A stretch of DNA of 8,563 nt from an uncultured Muribaculaceae bacterium (GCA_910576935.1 CAJTKG010000059.1:1-8563); one strand, 5' to 3'; positions 1 through 8,161 are shown, numbered from the stretch's first letter. Notes: generated from the sequence alone by a model not told the origin. Numbers and translations: made by a program.

Positions 1-140
1 ACGCGTGCGCGTGAGGCGTCGGCGCTGTTCTCCAGAAAAGTCAGCGACCTCACATAGTTCCCGCCCCCGTTGGCCGATGTCGGCTGTGACACAGCGACAG
101 CTACCAAACTTGCGACGAGGAGAATACCGAAGGCTTTCAT
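1..140 (-). CDS. Exported protein, N-terminal part only (runs off the window)
   Basis: An ATG at 138-140 opens a frame that stays open to base 1, giving 46 codons. The product starts MKAFGILLVASLVAVAVSQP, a typical Sec signal peptide: a lysine, then a hydrophobic core of about 15 residues, with likely cleavage near TSA-NG (about residues 21-23). The mature start reads NGGGNYVRSLTFLENSADAS. Short N-termini of this kind, ending in a residue-poor stretch before an Ala/Asp/Arg motif, remind me of PorV/PorQ-like outer-membrane barrel proteins of Bacteroidetes, but 20 mature residues cannot establish that. The -7 element at 176-183 lies about 35 bases upstream and supports this start. No clear Shine-Dalgarno is visible, which is common in this phylum. 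Function unknown; export is the only firm inference. Confidence 0.7.
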   Translation of the reverse strand, partial: MKAFGILLVASLVAVAVSQPTSANGGGNYVRSLTFLENSADASRAR

Positions 141-175
141 GGCTGAATAGGAAAGATTGGTTTAGTACTATTTTA

Positions 176-183
176 CAAATATA
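176..183 (-). promoter_or_regulatory. Candidate Bacteroidetes -7 promoter element for the exported-protein gene
   Basis: Read on the minus strand the bases are TATATTTG, an exact match to the Bacteroidetes TAnnTTTG consensus. It would start transcription near base 170 and leave a leader of about 30 nt before the ATG at 140. The region upstream (about 185-235) is strongly AT-rich. I see no convincing -33 TTTG at the usual spacing, so the call rests on the -7 element and its position. Confidence 0.5.
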
Positions 184-288
184 AATACTAATTGACGGTA
201 TTGTTATAAATATTACATAATTTAACACTTTCATGCCTTTCACTCTTGCCTCACTCTCAAAGTCATTGGGCCTTTGATAAAATGCGGG

Positions 289-323
289 AAAAAAGCGGGC
301 GGCCCGGTTAGGGGTCGCCCGCT
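289..323 (-). terminator. Intrinsic terminator of nifJ
   Basis: On the minus strand an 8-bp GC-rich stem, AGCGGGCG (316-323) pairing with CGCCCGCT (294-301), closes a 14-nt loop and runs directly into six T residues (289-294, the last T of the stem included). It begins 28 bases after the nifJ stop codon. Stem strength, the T-run and the position make this a textbook Rho-independent terminator, and it separates nifJ from the exported-protein gene further left. Confidence 0.85.
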
Positions 324-351
324 GATAGTTTTGCGTATTTATCGTATAGGA

Positions 352-3300
352 TTATTCGGGAAGATGACCTACTTCGGGATCAACACCCCACTGCTGCTGA
401 GAGAGACGTTTGTAGTTGTTATAGCGCCACTTGGCGTTGGCTTGTGCGGCGGCAAACAGCTCGGCAGCCTCTTCGGGAAACTGTTTTGCAAGCGACGCAT
501 AACGTACTTCACCTTTGAGGAAGTCGGCAAACTTGCTCCAGTCTGGTTCTTTACTGTCGAGTGTGAAGGGATTCTGGCCCTGATCTTCAAGAGCGGGATT
601 ATAGCGCCAAAGCTGCCAGTAACCGCACTCGACGGCACGACGCTGCTCATCCTGTGCGTGACCCATACCTGCTTTCAGACCGTGGCTGATACAGGGCGAA
701 TAAGCTATGACGATAGACGGCCCGTCGTATGCCTCAGCCTCGCGGATCGCTTTGAGTGTCTGAGCATTGTCGGCACCCATTGCAACCTGTGCGCAGTAGA
801 CGTAGCCGTAGGTAGAAGCAATCAGACCGAGATCTTTCTTGCGGATACGTTTTCCTGAAGCAGCAAACTTGGCGACAGCGCCGAGAGGTGTCGACTTCGA
901 AGCCTGACCACCGGTGTTAGAGTAAACTTCGGTGTCAAGAACGATGACGTTGATATTCTTGCCTGAAGCGAGCACATGGTCGAGACCGCCGAAACCGATA
1001 TCGTAAGCAGCACCGTCACCGGCAATAATCCACTGCGAACGGGCAACAAGATATCCCTTGAGTTCGAGGATGCCCTTGCAGATGTCGCATCCGCAGGCCT
1101 CGCAGAGAGGAATGAGCTTGTCGGCGACCTCGCGTGTTACACCGGCGCTGTTGCGGTTGTCGAGCCACTGCTGTGCGAGAGCTTTGATTTCGTCAGAGCA
1201 CTTGTCACAGCCGAGAGCGGCGGTCATGAGATCGGCCAGACGGTTCTGGAGTTTCTCGGTAGCGATCTTCATACCGAGGCCGAACTCGGCGAAGTCCTCA
1301 AACAACGAGTTAGCCCATGCCGGACCGTGGCCTTCAGCATTGGTGGTATAGGGTGTCGAGGGCACGGAACCCGAGTAGATCGATGAGCAACCTGTTGCAT
1401 TGGCTACCATCTGATGGTCGCCGAAGAGCTGAGAAATGAGTTTGACATAAGGAGTCTCACCACAACCAGAACATGCACCGGAGAACTCGAACAGAGGTGT
1501 TGCAAACTGGCTATTCTTGGGATTTAGCGTAATATCGACGAGTTTTTGCTTGCTTGCGACGTGATCAACGCAGTAGGTCCAATCTTTCTGAACATCAAGC
1601 TGAGTCTCGAGAGGTTTCATCACCAGTGCTTTCACGCCCTTCTTGCCGGGACATACGTCAACACAGTTACCGCAGCCGAGACAGTCGAGGACATCGACGG
1701 CCTGAATGAAACGCATGCCGGCGAACGTCTTGCCGATAGCGGGAATAGTGCCGTCTTCGCCGAAGGGAGCCTGAGCCATCTCGCCACCATCGAGCACAAA
1801 AGGTCTGATTGAGGCGTGGGGGCAGACGTAGGCGCATTTGTTACACTGGATACAGTTCTCGGCCAGCCATTCGGGAACGAAAGCTGCGACGCCGCGTTTT
1901 TCATAAGCGGCCGTACCCTGCTGCCATGTACCGTCGGCAATAGCTTCGAAATCAGAAACTTTAAGAAGGTCTCCGTCTTGGGCATTGATAGGACGGACAA
2001 GCTTGTTGATAAACTCCGGATCGTTGTTGACGGGAGCGGGCTCGTCTTTGAGCTGAGCCCATGCCGGATCAACGGCAAGCTGTTTGTACTCACCGCCGCG
2101 ATCAACAGCCGCATAGTTTTTGTCGACCACATCCTGACCTTTCTTGCCGTAGCTCTTGACGATGAATTTCTTCATCTGCTCGACTGCGAGATCAACGGGA
2201 ATAACCTCGGTGATACGGAAGAATGCGCTCTGGAGGATGGTGTTGGTGCGGTTGCCCAGACCGATTTCCTGAGCTATCTTGGTCGCGTTGATATAATAGA
2301 CGGTGATATTGTGTTCGGCAAAATAACGTTTTACCTTGTTGGGCAGATTCTTGGCCAGCTCCTCGCCCTCCCAGATAGTGTTGAGCAGGAATGTACCGCC
2401 GTCGCGGAGACCGCGGGTGACATCATACATGTGGAGGTAAGCCTGAACGTGGCAGGCGACAAAGTTAGGGGTGTTGACCAGATAGGTCGAGCGGATGGGC
2501 TTGTCGCCGAAACGCAGGTGAGAGCAGGTATAACCACCCGACTTTTTGGAGTCGTATGCGAAATAGGCCTGGCAATATTTATTGGTGTTGTCACCGATGA
2601 TCTTGACCGAGTTCTTGTTGGCACCCACAGTACCGTCAGCACCGAGACCGAAGAATTTGGCCTCGAAGTTTGACTCATCACCCAGAGCCATCTCAGCCTT
2701 GGGGGGCAGCGAGGTAAATGTCACGTCGTCGATAATGCCGACAGTGAAATGGTCTTTGGGCATCGGCAAAGCGAGATTCTCGTAGACGCCGATGATCTGG
2801 GCCGGTGTGGTGTCCTTCGAAGCGAGACCATAGCGGCCACCTACAATTACGGGCGCATTCTCTTTGCCATAGAAACATTCTTTTACATCGAGATAGAGCG
2901 GTTCGCCGTTGGCTCCGGGCTCTTTTGTACGGTCGAGAACCGCGATTGCCTTGACAGTCTGGGGAACTGCGGCAAGGAAATGTTTTGCAGAGAAAGGACG
3001 GTAGAGATGTACCGACACGATACCGACTTTCTCACCCTTCTTCATCAGGTAATCGATAGCCTCTTTGGCGGCTTCGGTCACCGAACCCATTGCGATGATG
3101 ACACGATCGGCATCTTCAGCGCCATAATAGTTGAATAGATGGTATTCGCGACCTGTTATCTTCGAGATCTCGGCCATATAGTTTTCGACAATCTCGGGCA
3201 CGGCGTCATAATGCTTGTTGCAAGCCTCACGATGCTGGAAGAAGACATCGCCGTTTTCGGCCATACCTCGTGCGACAGGAGCGTCGGGCGTGAGAGCGCG

Positions 3301-3921
3301 GCTGCGGAAAGCGGCAAGAGCCTCACGGTCAAGCAGCGGAGCGAGGTCGTCGGCCTCGAGCTGTTCGATTTTCTGAATCTCGTGAGACGTACGGAAACCG
3401 TCGAAGAAGTTTACAAAAGGTATACTTGATTTGATCGTTGAAAGATGAGCCACACCCGAGAGATCCATCACTTCCTGAACCGAACCTTCGGCAAGCATGG
3501 CGAACCCTGTCTGGCGTACAGACATCACATCCTGATGGTCACCGAAAATCGAGAGGGCGTGAGACGCCAGTGTACGTGCCGACACATGGAAGACCGTCGG
3601 CAGCATCTCGCCTGCGATTTTATACATATTCGGAATCATAAGAAGCAGACCTTGCGATGCCGTGTAAGTCGTTGTCAACGCACCGGCCTGAAGTGATCCG
3701 TGAACAGCGCCGGCAGCGCCGCCTTCAGACTGCATTTCCTGTACGAGGACTGTCTCGCCGAAGATGTTTTTACGACCGGTGGCTGACCACTCGTCGACAT
3801 ATTCGGCCATAGTAGACGAAGGTGTGATAGGATAGATGGCTGCTACCTCAGAGAACATGTAGCTCACATGAGCGGCTGCCTGATTGCCATCACACGTTAC
3901 GAATTTCTTTTCTCTACTCAT
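352..3921 (-). CDS. nifJ: Pyruvate:ferredoxin (flavodoxin) oxidoreductase, single-chain NifJ type
   Basis: Cytoplasmic enzyme that oxidatively decarboxylates pyruvate with CoA to acetyl-CoA and CO2, passing electrons to ferredoxin or flavodoxin; a core step of anaerobic fermentation. The 1189 residues match the usual length of the homodimeric family. Domains in order: pyrimidine-binding domain I (about 14-250; YPITPSS with T33, E66 and R116 align by motif with the Desulfovibrio africanus active-site residues), domain II (about 270-360, with DRTKEPGANGEPLYLDV), gamma/CoA domain (about 420-600), EKR linker region, two ferredoxin-type clusters (C690-C693-C696-C700 and C747-C750-C753-C757), and the TPP domain. 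In the last, GDG at 968-970 and N1002 form the TPP/Mg motif, and C817, C820, C845 and C1077 are placed to bind the proximal [4Fe-4S] cluster. All key residues are present, so it looks functional. It is apparently monocistronic, with its own promoter and terminator. The ATG start fits the family N-terminus. Confidence 0.98.
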   Translation of the reverse strand: MSREKKFVTCDGNQAAAHVSYMFSEVAAIYPITPSSTMAEYVDEWSATGRKNIFGETVLVQEMQSEGGAAGAVHGSLQAGALTTTYTASQGLLLMIPNMYKIAGEMLPTVFHVSARTLASHALSIFGDHQDVMSVRQTGFAMLAEGSVQEVMDLSGVAHLSTIKSSIPFVNFFDGFRTSHEIQKIEQLEADDLAPLLDREALAAFRSRALTPDAPVARGMAENGDVFFQHREACNKHYDAVPEIVENYMAEISKITGREYHLFNYYGAEDADRVIIAMGSVTEAAKEAIDYLMKKGEKVGIVSVHLYRPFSAKHFLAAVPQTVKAIAVLDRTKEPGANGEPLYLDVKECFYGKENAPVIVGGRYGLASKDTTPAQIIGVYENLALPMPKDHFTVGIIDDVTFTSLPPKAEMALGDESNFEAKFFGLGADGTVGANKNSVKIIGDNTNKYCQAYFAYDSKKSGGYTCSHLRFGDKPIRSTYLVNTPNFVACHVQAYLHMYDVTRGLRDGGTFLLNTIWEGEELAKNLPNKVKRYFAEHNITVYYINATKIAQEIGLGNRTNTILQSAFFRITEVIPVDLAVEQMKKFIVKSYGKKGQDVVDKNYAAVDRGGEYKQLAVDPAWAQLKDEPAPVNNDPEFINKLVRPINAQDGDLLKVSDFEAIADGTWQQGTAAYEKRGVAAFVPEWLAENCIQCNKCAYVCPHASIRPFVLDGGEMAQAPFGEDGTIPAIGKTFAGMRFIQAVDVLDCLGCGNCVDVCPGKKGVKALVMKPLETQLDVQKDWTYCVDHVASKQKLVDITLNPKNSQFATPLFEFSGACSGCGETPYVKLISQLFGDHQMVANATGCSSIYSGSVPSTPYTTNAEGHGPAWANSLFEDFAEFGLGMKIATEKLQNRLADLMTAALGCDKCSDEIKALAQQWLDNRNSAGVTREVADKLIPLCEACGCDICKGILELKGYLVARSQWIIAGDGAAYDIGFGGLDHVLASGKNINVIVLDTEVYSNTGGQASKSTPLGAVAKFAASGKRIRKKDLGLIASTYGYVYCAQVAMGADNAQTLKAIREAEAYDGPSIVIAYSPCISHGLKAGMGHAQDEQRRAVECGYWQLWRYNPALEDQGQNPFTLDSKEPDWSKFADFLKGEVRYASLAKQFPEEAAELFAAAQANAKWRYNNYKRLSQQQWGVDPEVGHLPE

Positions 3922-4001
3922 AATGTAAGTGTTTTTATTCAGATTTTGCTTAGAATCAAACTATTGCCTTGCACCCGACCACAACACGGGCTTTAGACGT
4001 G

Positions 4002-4009
4002 CGAAGATA
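4002..4009 (-). promoter_or_regulatory. Candidate -7 promoter element for nifJ
   Basis: The minus strand reads TATCTTCG, one base off the TAnnTTTG consensus, followed by CACG. It sits about 80 bases upstream of the nifJ ATG, behind a very AT-rich block (4011-4035) where a -33 or UP-like element would lie; no clear TTTG is seen there. Start of transcription near 3995 would give a leader of about 75 nt. The terminator at 4088-4116 lies upstream, so nifJ needs a promoter in this interval. Confidence 0.5.
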
Positions 4010-4087
4010 CGAATTTTTATTTTAAATTAAATAATCCGTTCAGCTAAATCGTGTTAAGATAGCGGCATCGCAACTTCAGTTAAACAC

Positions 4088-4116
4088 AAAAAGCGCCGTC
4101 TCGTTTGGCGCTTTTT
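4088..4116 (-). terminator. Terminator of the M6 protease gene (potentially bidirectional)
   Basis: A perfect 10-bp inverted repeat, AAAAAGCGCC (4088-4097) and GGCGCTTTTT (4107-4116), encloses a 9-nt loop. On the minus strand it begins 22 bases after the protease stop codon and ends in five T residues, as expected of an intrinsic terminator. Because the A-run and T-run are symmetrical, the hairpin could also stop transcription on the plus strand. It insulates nifJ from read-through of the protease gene. Confidence 0.88.
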
Positions 4117-4138
4117 GATTATTTATCAAAAATACTTT

Positions 4139-6640
4139 TTATTTCACTGCGATTTTTGAGACATGTCCGTTGGCAATGATTATATATACGCCTGCCGAGG
4201 GCATCGTCATCCTGCCGTCGACTGCGGTCGCTACAGTGCGGCCGGTAAGGTCGACAGCAACCGCGTCGGCGACACTTACGATGACATCACGGCCGACGAC
4301 GCTTATCGCCGGAGCCGCCACGACAGCATCATATATGCCGTTGCTGCCGTTGACAACGACTTCCAACGCTTTGGATGTAAGAGACCTGTCCCCATTGGCA
4401 TTGACAGCGTAGATAGTGCATATATAATCTGTGACCCCGGCGACCAGAGGTGCGACTTCGATTTGCGTCGACAAGCCCGTCGAGACATTGTCATAACCGG
4501 GCATGACGACTGTCGAGGTGGAGCCGACCGAGATGACAACGTCGTCAAGCGACAGATTTCCTTTAGTCTTGTCATAAACAAATCTCAACTGATGTATGCC
4601 GGCGAGATCTGCGGCATCGACGTCGATGTTGACACCGCTGCGCGACAGCGTCGATATCTCGCGGACGGTCTGCCAATCGCCGTCGGCGCTTCCTCGCCCT
4701 TCGATAGTGAGCTTGCTCGACGTATCGGTGAGTACACCTTTATACCAGAACCCGAGAGCACTTATTTCCGATTCATAATACGGTGTCGTCAATGTCTGCG
4801 ACGAACCGGCCGCAGGAGACAACTTGAACGCGGGAGTAGCAAGTCCGAAGTTCCCGTTTGAAACGTATGAGGCGACATCGCCGTCGGTAGTCCAGCCCGA
4901 GGGCATCGCGTCGTCGTTCAGTTCGTCAAAGGCATAGGTCATCGTCATCGGATTGCCTTCGGTGATGATGCTCTTGACTGTCACGAAATATTCGGCGGCA
5001 TCTTCGACGGGATTCCATGACAGAGTGAAGCCGTCGTCACCCACGACAGCGGGATTGAAGACCGGCGTAGCGATTCTCGGCGCTCCGCCGCAGGCGTCGA
5101 AAGAGATGACACCGTCGCTCTCCATGATGTTGGCGATCGGCACCCCGAGCGATTTGCCCGCCCAGGTCTTCATCGACGGCTTGGTGTCATCGGTGAAAGA
5201 AGTGACGTTGCGCGTACCCGGGAACGGATAGGCAGCCATTATGGTTTGCGATTTATTATTGGCCGTACCGCCGGCTTCCTCTATATCGACATAGAGATGT
5301 TTGGGATTGTTGTTGACAATATTCTGATTCCAGATATTCTGATTGAAGTCGATATGCCACACAAGCATTCCATGACCCGGGATATACTTGTCCCAACCCT
5401 GCTGCTGACGGTTCTCGATAAGGAAAAACTCGTTGGGATTGCCGGTCTGAACGATATAGCCGGCGTTCGATTTGTCAATCGGTTCAAGAACGGCCGACAT
5501 CGGTCCGTCGATCACTACCGGCTTGAGCCAACCCATAGCGTTACGCTCATATATAGAATATGAGGGGGGCGTGCGGCCGTCATTGTTATAAGGGCCATAG
5601 TCGAGAACGCTCCAGGCGCCCGGCGTCAGTGTAGCCGATTCGCTATAGTCGGTGCAGTAGAGGTCGGGGAGACCCATGACGTGTGAAAATTCATGCACAA
5701 ATGTACCGATACCGTCCGGACGACCGTTCTCCCACTCGTTTGAACAGGCATAACGGTCAAGAATAACACCGTTATATCGCACATTGTAACCGGCATATGT
5801 AAGATTAAACGAATGAGGCCAGACGGTATTTGCGCCACCGCCCGAAGCCTCGCCGCCACCGGCGTAAAAGACGTAGATGTTGTCGACATAACCGTCATTG
5901 TCGAGGTCATATCTGCTGAAATCAACCTGACCGGCAACCAAAGCGGCGGCGTCGACAATCATCTGCTCGGGACGCAGGTCATCGCCATTATAATTATTGC
6001 CGCCGTAATAGGCCCGATTTTTCGGAAGCTTGACCGGACCTACCACATCGAATGTCGGACGGAATTGGTTATCAGATTGTTCAAGAAAATAATCGCGGGC
6101 CGACCCGGTGCCTTTATACTCTGAAAAACCTTTTTTATTAAGCATATCGGTGAAATATGACAAGGGATCGGACAACGTGAATTTCACATCGCTGTACTCG
6201 ACAAGTATCACAAGCGACCGTATATCGCCTTTAGACGGGAATCCGGTCGAAAACAGACCTTTACCGCTCTCTGGTATCTTGCGGGGTCCGGTGCGGCGGC
6301 CTATGGCCTTTGTCACTGCCTGCCTGTCGATGCGGCCGACAAATTCCGTCTCTGCCGCGCCACGGCGACTGACGTCGCAGGCCTTGACATCAGACATGAC
6401 GGCGACACCGTTGGGGGCGAGTGTGACATAACGCATCACACCGTCGCTGTCAGCCAAAAGCGGATAGCCGTCCGGCGTGAGATAATAATGTGAAAACTCG
6501 TCACCGACAATGCGGACCTCTATAGTAGTGCCGTCGGGCTGTGTCAATGTATGCAGACCCCGCTTGGCCGGCAACGAATGGGCGGCAAACGATACACCGA
6601 GTATCATCGCAGCCAAAAATGATAGTGATTTATATTTCAT
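4139..6640 (-). CDS. Secreted M6-family zinc metalloprotease with T9SS-like sorting tail
   Basis: An 833-residue exported protease. A signal peptide (MKYKSLSFLAAMILGVSFAA, about 1-22) is followed by a propeptide-like region (about 25-130, with YYLTPDGYPLLAD) and an M6 catalytic domain (about 135-510). The zinc site is H316-E317-F-S-H320 followed by VMGLPD (G323, D326), the HExxHxxGxxD form; E317 is the expected general base. An acidic segment, DLDNDGYVDN near 245, may bind calcium. C-terminal to this come FN3-like strands (about 518-560), a jelly-roll/cleaved-adhesin-like module (about 566-708, FWYKG and LSLDDVVISVG), further FN3-like strands (about 709-765), and a tail with DLTGRTVAT, GVYIIIANG and final KIAVK, the pattern of T9SS type A sorting domains. 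It is therefore probably exported by Sec and then T9SS. I chose the ATG at 6640 over one 18 bases upstream because AAGG (6648-6651) lies 7 nt before it and the signal peptide begins there. Substrate unknown. Confidence 0.93.
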   Translation of the reverse strand: MKYKSLSFLAAMILGVSFAAHSLPAKRGLHTLTQPDGTTIEVRIVGDEFSHYYLTPDGYPLLADSDGVMRYVTLAPNGVAVMSDVKACDVSRRGAAETEFVGRIDRQAVTKAIGRRTGPRKIPESGKGLFSTGFPSKGDIRSLVILVEYSDVKFTLSDPLSYFTDMLNKKGFSEYKGTGSARDYFLEQSDNQFRPTFDVVGPVKLPKNRAYYGGNNYNGDDLRPEQMIVDAAALVAGQVDFSRYDLDNDGYVDNIYVFYAGGGEASGGGANTVWPHSFNLTYAGYNVRYNGVILDRYACSNEWENGRPDGIGTFVHEFSHVMGLPDLYCTDYSESATLTPGAWSVLDYGPYNNDGRTPPSYSIYERNAMGWLKPVVIDGPMSAVLEPIDKSNAGYIVQTGNPNEFFLIENRQQQGWDKYIPGHGMLVWHIDFNQNIWNQNIVNNNPKHLYVDIEEAGGTANNKSQTIMAAYPFPGTRNVTSFTDDTKPSMKTWAGKSLGVPIANIMESDGVISFDACGGAPRIATPVFNPAVVGDDGFTLSWNPVEDAAEYFVTVKSIITEGNPMTMTYAFDELNDDAMPSGWTTDGDVASYVSNGNFGLATPAFKLSPAAGSSQTLTTPYYESEISALGFWYKGVLTDTSSKLTIEGRGSADGDWQTVREISTLSRSGVNIDVDAADLAGIHQLRFVYDKTKGNLSLDDVVISVGSTSTVVMPGYDNVSTGLSTQIEVAPLVAGVTDYICTIYAVNANGDRSLTSKALEVVVNGSNGIYDAVVAAPAISVVGRDVIVSVADAVAVDLTGRTVATAVDGRMTMPSAGVYIIIANGHVSKIAVK

Positions 6641-6675
6641 AGGAATACCTTGAACCATGTTTTTTTTGCAGACAG

Positions 6676-6683
6676 CAAAGATA
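6676..6683 (-). promoter_or_regulatory. Candidate -7 promoter element for the M6 protease gene
   Basis: The minus strand reads TATCTTTG, an exact match to TAnnTTTG and followed by C, as is common in this phylum. Initiation near 6670 would give a leader of about 30 nt to the ATG at 6640. There is no TTTG at the normal -33 spacing; that position is occupied by the dyad at 6683-6705. Confidence 0.6.
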
Positions 6684-6705
6684 TGATAAAATTTTTCTTT
6701 ATCAT
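6683..6705. promoter_or_regulatory. Operator-like dyad in the divergent control region
   Basis: ATGATAAA (6683-6690) and TTTATCAT (6698-6705) form a perfect 8-bp inverted repeat around a 7-nt AT spacer. It abuts the upstream edge of the protease -7 element and covers where its -33 contact would be. That placement suits a dimeric transcription factor site, though AT-rich DNA produces such dyads by chance and no regulator is encoded in the window. Confidence 0.35.
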
Positions 6706-6733
6706 TTAAAATTAAGACAAAATGTGTGTGACA

Positions 6734-6766
6734 GTTGCCGCAGTCAGGGCTTTTTTTGTAATTTTA
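6734..6766 (+). promoter_or_regulatory. Candidate promoter for dgt
   Basis: GTTG (6734-6737) is followed after 21 bases by TAATTTTA (6759-6766), a near match to the Bacteroidetes -33 TTTG / -7 TAnnTTTG pair at plausible spacing. Initiation near 6773 would leave a short leader of under 20 nt before the ATG at 6791, and would exclude the upstream in-frame ATG at 6722 from the message. Confidence 0.35.
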
Positions 6767-6773
6767 GCCCGAC
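6743..6773. promoter_or_regulatory. Inverted repeat flanking the dgt -7 element
   Basis: GGGCT (6747-6751) and AGCCC (6766-6770) are inverted repeats, extended by GTC (6743-6745) and GAC (6771-6773) past a single unpaired A at 6746. The intervening 14 bases include most of the predicted -7 element. As DNA it could be an operator; as RNA, if transcribed from further upstream, a hairpin about 17 nt before the start codon. Function is inference only. Confidence 0.25.
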
Positions 6774-6790
6774 AAACAACATTTTGGCTC

Positions 6791-8125
6791 ATGGAATGGC
6801 AAAAACTCATCAACGATAAACGCTTCGGGCTCGAACACTATCACGACCCGAAGAAGAGCGCGACCCGCACCGACTTCCGCCGCGATTACGACCGCCTGGT
6901 CTTCTCGTCGCCTTTCCGCCGCCTGCAGAACAAGACCCAGGTCTTTCCTCTGCCGGGCAGCATCTTCGTGCATAACCGCCTGACTCATTCGGTCGAAGTG
7001 GCTTGCGTCGGCAAATCGATGGCCGACATAGTCTCGACAGCGCTGCGCGAGAAATATGCCGCCGCGCCGTGGGTCGGCCTGCTCGACCATATCGGTGACA
7101 TAGTCGCCGCCGCCTGTCTCGCCCACGACCTGGGCAATCCGCCATTCGGGCACTCGGGCGAGAAAGCCATCTCGACCTTCTTCAGCGAGGGCGGGGGCCG
7201 TGACCTGCAAACAAAACTGACAGCCGAACAGTGGAGCGACCTCACGCGCTTCGAGGGCAATGCCAACGCCTTCCGGCTGCTCACCCACCAATTCCGCGGA
7301 CGCCGCCCGGGCGGTTTCGCCATGACCTACTCGACATTGGCCTCTATCGTCAAATATCCTTACGAATCCATGCTGTCGACCAAAGGCAAATTCGGCTTCT
7401 TCACCTCAGAAGCCGATGACTTCCGTCGTGTCGCCGACGAACTCGGCCTGCGTCGTCTCGATGCGCCCGACGGACGCCTGATGTATGCCCGACATCCACT
7501 TGTATACATCGTCGAAGCCGCCGATGACATCTGTTATGAAGTAATGGATATCGAAGACGCCCATAAACTCAAAATACTCAACACCGACGAAGTCATCAGC
7601 CTTTTTCTGTCATTCTTCGATGACGAACGCCGCAGCCATATGCTCGACATCATGGACGCCGTCGAAGACCCCAACGAGAAGATAGTCTATCTGCGTTCCT
7701 GTGTCATAGGCGCCCTTGTCAAATGCTGTGCCGACACGTTCATCGCCAACGAAGAAACCATACTCGAGGGTCGCTTTGACGGCTCGCTGCTGTCAAACCT
7801 ACACTCACGCGAAGGTGACGGCTACCGACGCTGCAACGACATGTCATGGAAACGAATCTACTGCGCTTCAGATGTCGTTGACATAGAACTCGCCGGCAAC
7901 CGCATAATCACTTTTCTGATGGAGAAACTAATTGGCGCTGTCGTCGCACCCGAGCTCAACTATTCGCGACTGCTGTTATCTAAATTTCCCCGCCAGTACG
8001 ACGTCGAAGCCCCCACCCTCTTCGGTAAGATCCAGGCCGTCCTTGACCATATTTCGGCCATGACCGACGTCTACGCCCTCGACCTATTCCGCAAACTCAA
8101 CGGCCACTCCCTCCCGGCAGTATGA
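6791..8125 (+). CDS. dgt: Deoxyguanosinetriphosphate triphosphohydrolase (HD-domain dNTPase)
   Basis: Predicted cytoplasmic dNTP triphosphohydrolase, 444 residues, hydrolysing dGTP to deoxyguanosine and triphosphate and so adjusting the dNTP pool; such enzymes can also restrict phage DNA synthesis, but nothing here points specifically to that role. The HD metal site is complete by motif: H66 in RLTHSVEV, H112-D113 in AHDLGNPPFGHSGE, and D245/D246 in VEAADDICYEV. Other family hallmarks are FRRLQNKTQVFPL near residue 40 and RFEGNANAFRLLT near 155. The length fits the shorter, roughly 440-residue bacterial class rather than E. coli Dgt (505). The frame is open from an ATG at 6722, but the extra 23 residues are hydrophobic and unlike the family; MEWQKLINDKRFG at 6791 is the expected N-terminus. 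It is transcribed divergently from the protease and appears monocistronic. Confidence 0.95.
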   Translation: MEWQKLINDKRFGLEHYHDPKKSATRTDFRRDYDRLVFSSPFRRLQNKTQVFPLPGSIFVHNRLTHSVEVACVGKSMADIVSTALREKYAAAPWVGLLDHIGDIVAAACLAHDLGNPPFGHSGEKAISTFFSEGGGRDLQTKLTAEQWSDLTRFEGNANAFRLLTHQFRGRRPGGFAMTYSTLASIVKYPYESMLSTKGKFGFFTSEADDFRRVADELGLRRLDAPDGRLMYARHPLVYIVEAADDICYEVMDIEDAHKLKILNTDEVISLFLSFFDDERRSHMLDIMDAVEDPNEKIVYLRSCVIGALVKCCADTFIANEETILEGRFDGSLLSNLHSREGDGYRRCNDMSWKRIYCASDVVDIELAGNRIITFLMEKLIGAVVAPELNYSRLLLSKFPRQYDVEAPTLFGKIQAVLDHISAMTDVYALDLFRKLNGHSLPAV

Positions 8126-8154
8126 TATATATCAGGGAGCGAAAGCGTTTTTTT
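8107..8154 (+). terminator. Possible dgt terminator
   Basis: CTCCCT (8107-8112) can pair with AGGGAG (8134-8139), with the 12-bp palindrome TGATATATATCA (8123-8134) overlapping the stop codon in between. A run of seven T (8148-8154) follows after CGAAAGCG. The gap between stem and T-run makes this weaker than the other two terminators, but it is the only T-run after dgt. Confidence 0.35.
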
Positions 8155-8161
8155 GTTACAA

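Noticed and set aside
1816..2673. A 285-codon open frame on the plus strand opposite nifJ
   Set aside because: It lies wholly within nifJ, whose cofactor motifs and length are unambiguous. The opposite frame has no recognisable domain or promoter and arises from codon bias on the coding strand. The same holds for the other plus-strand frames inside nifJ and the protease.
3922..4001. The roughly 75-nt nifJ leader as a possible riboswitch or attenuator
   Set aside because: Only a short CCCG/CGGG pairing with weak outer pairs is visible, with no T-run, leader peptide or recognisable aptamer core.
6641..6658. Upstream ATG adding MVQGIP to the M6 protease
   Set aside because: The signal peptide starts naturally at MKYK, and an AAGG sequence is well spaced 7 nt before that codon.
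6722..6790. Upstream ATG giving dgt a 23-residue hydrophobic N-terminal extension
   Set aside because: Cytosolic dGTPases have no such segment, the candidate -7 element lies downstream of this ATG, and the family-like N-terminus begins at 6791.
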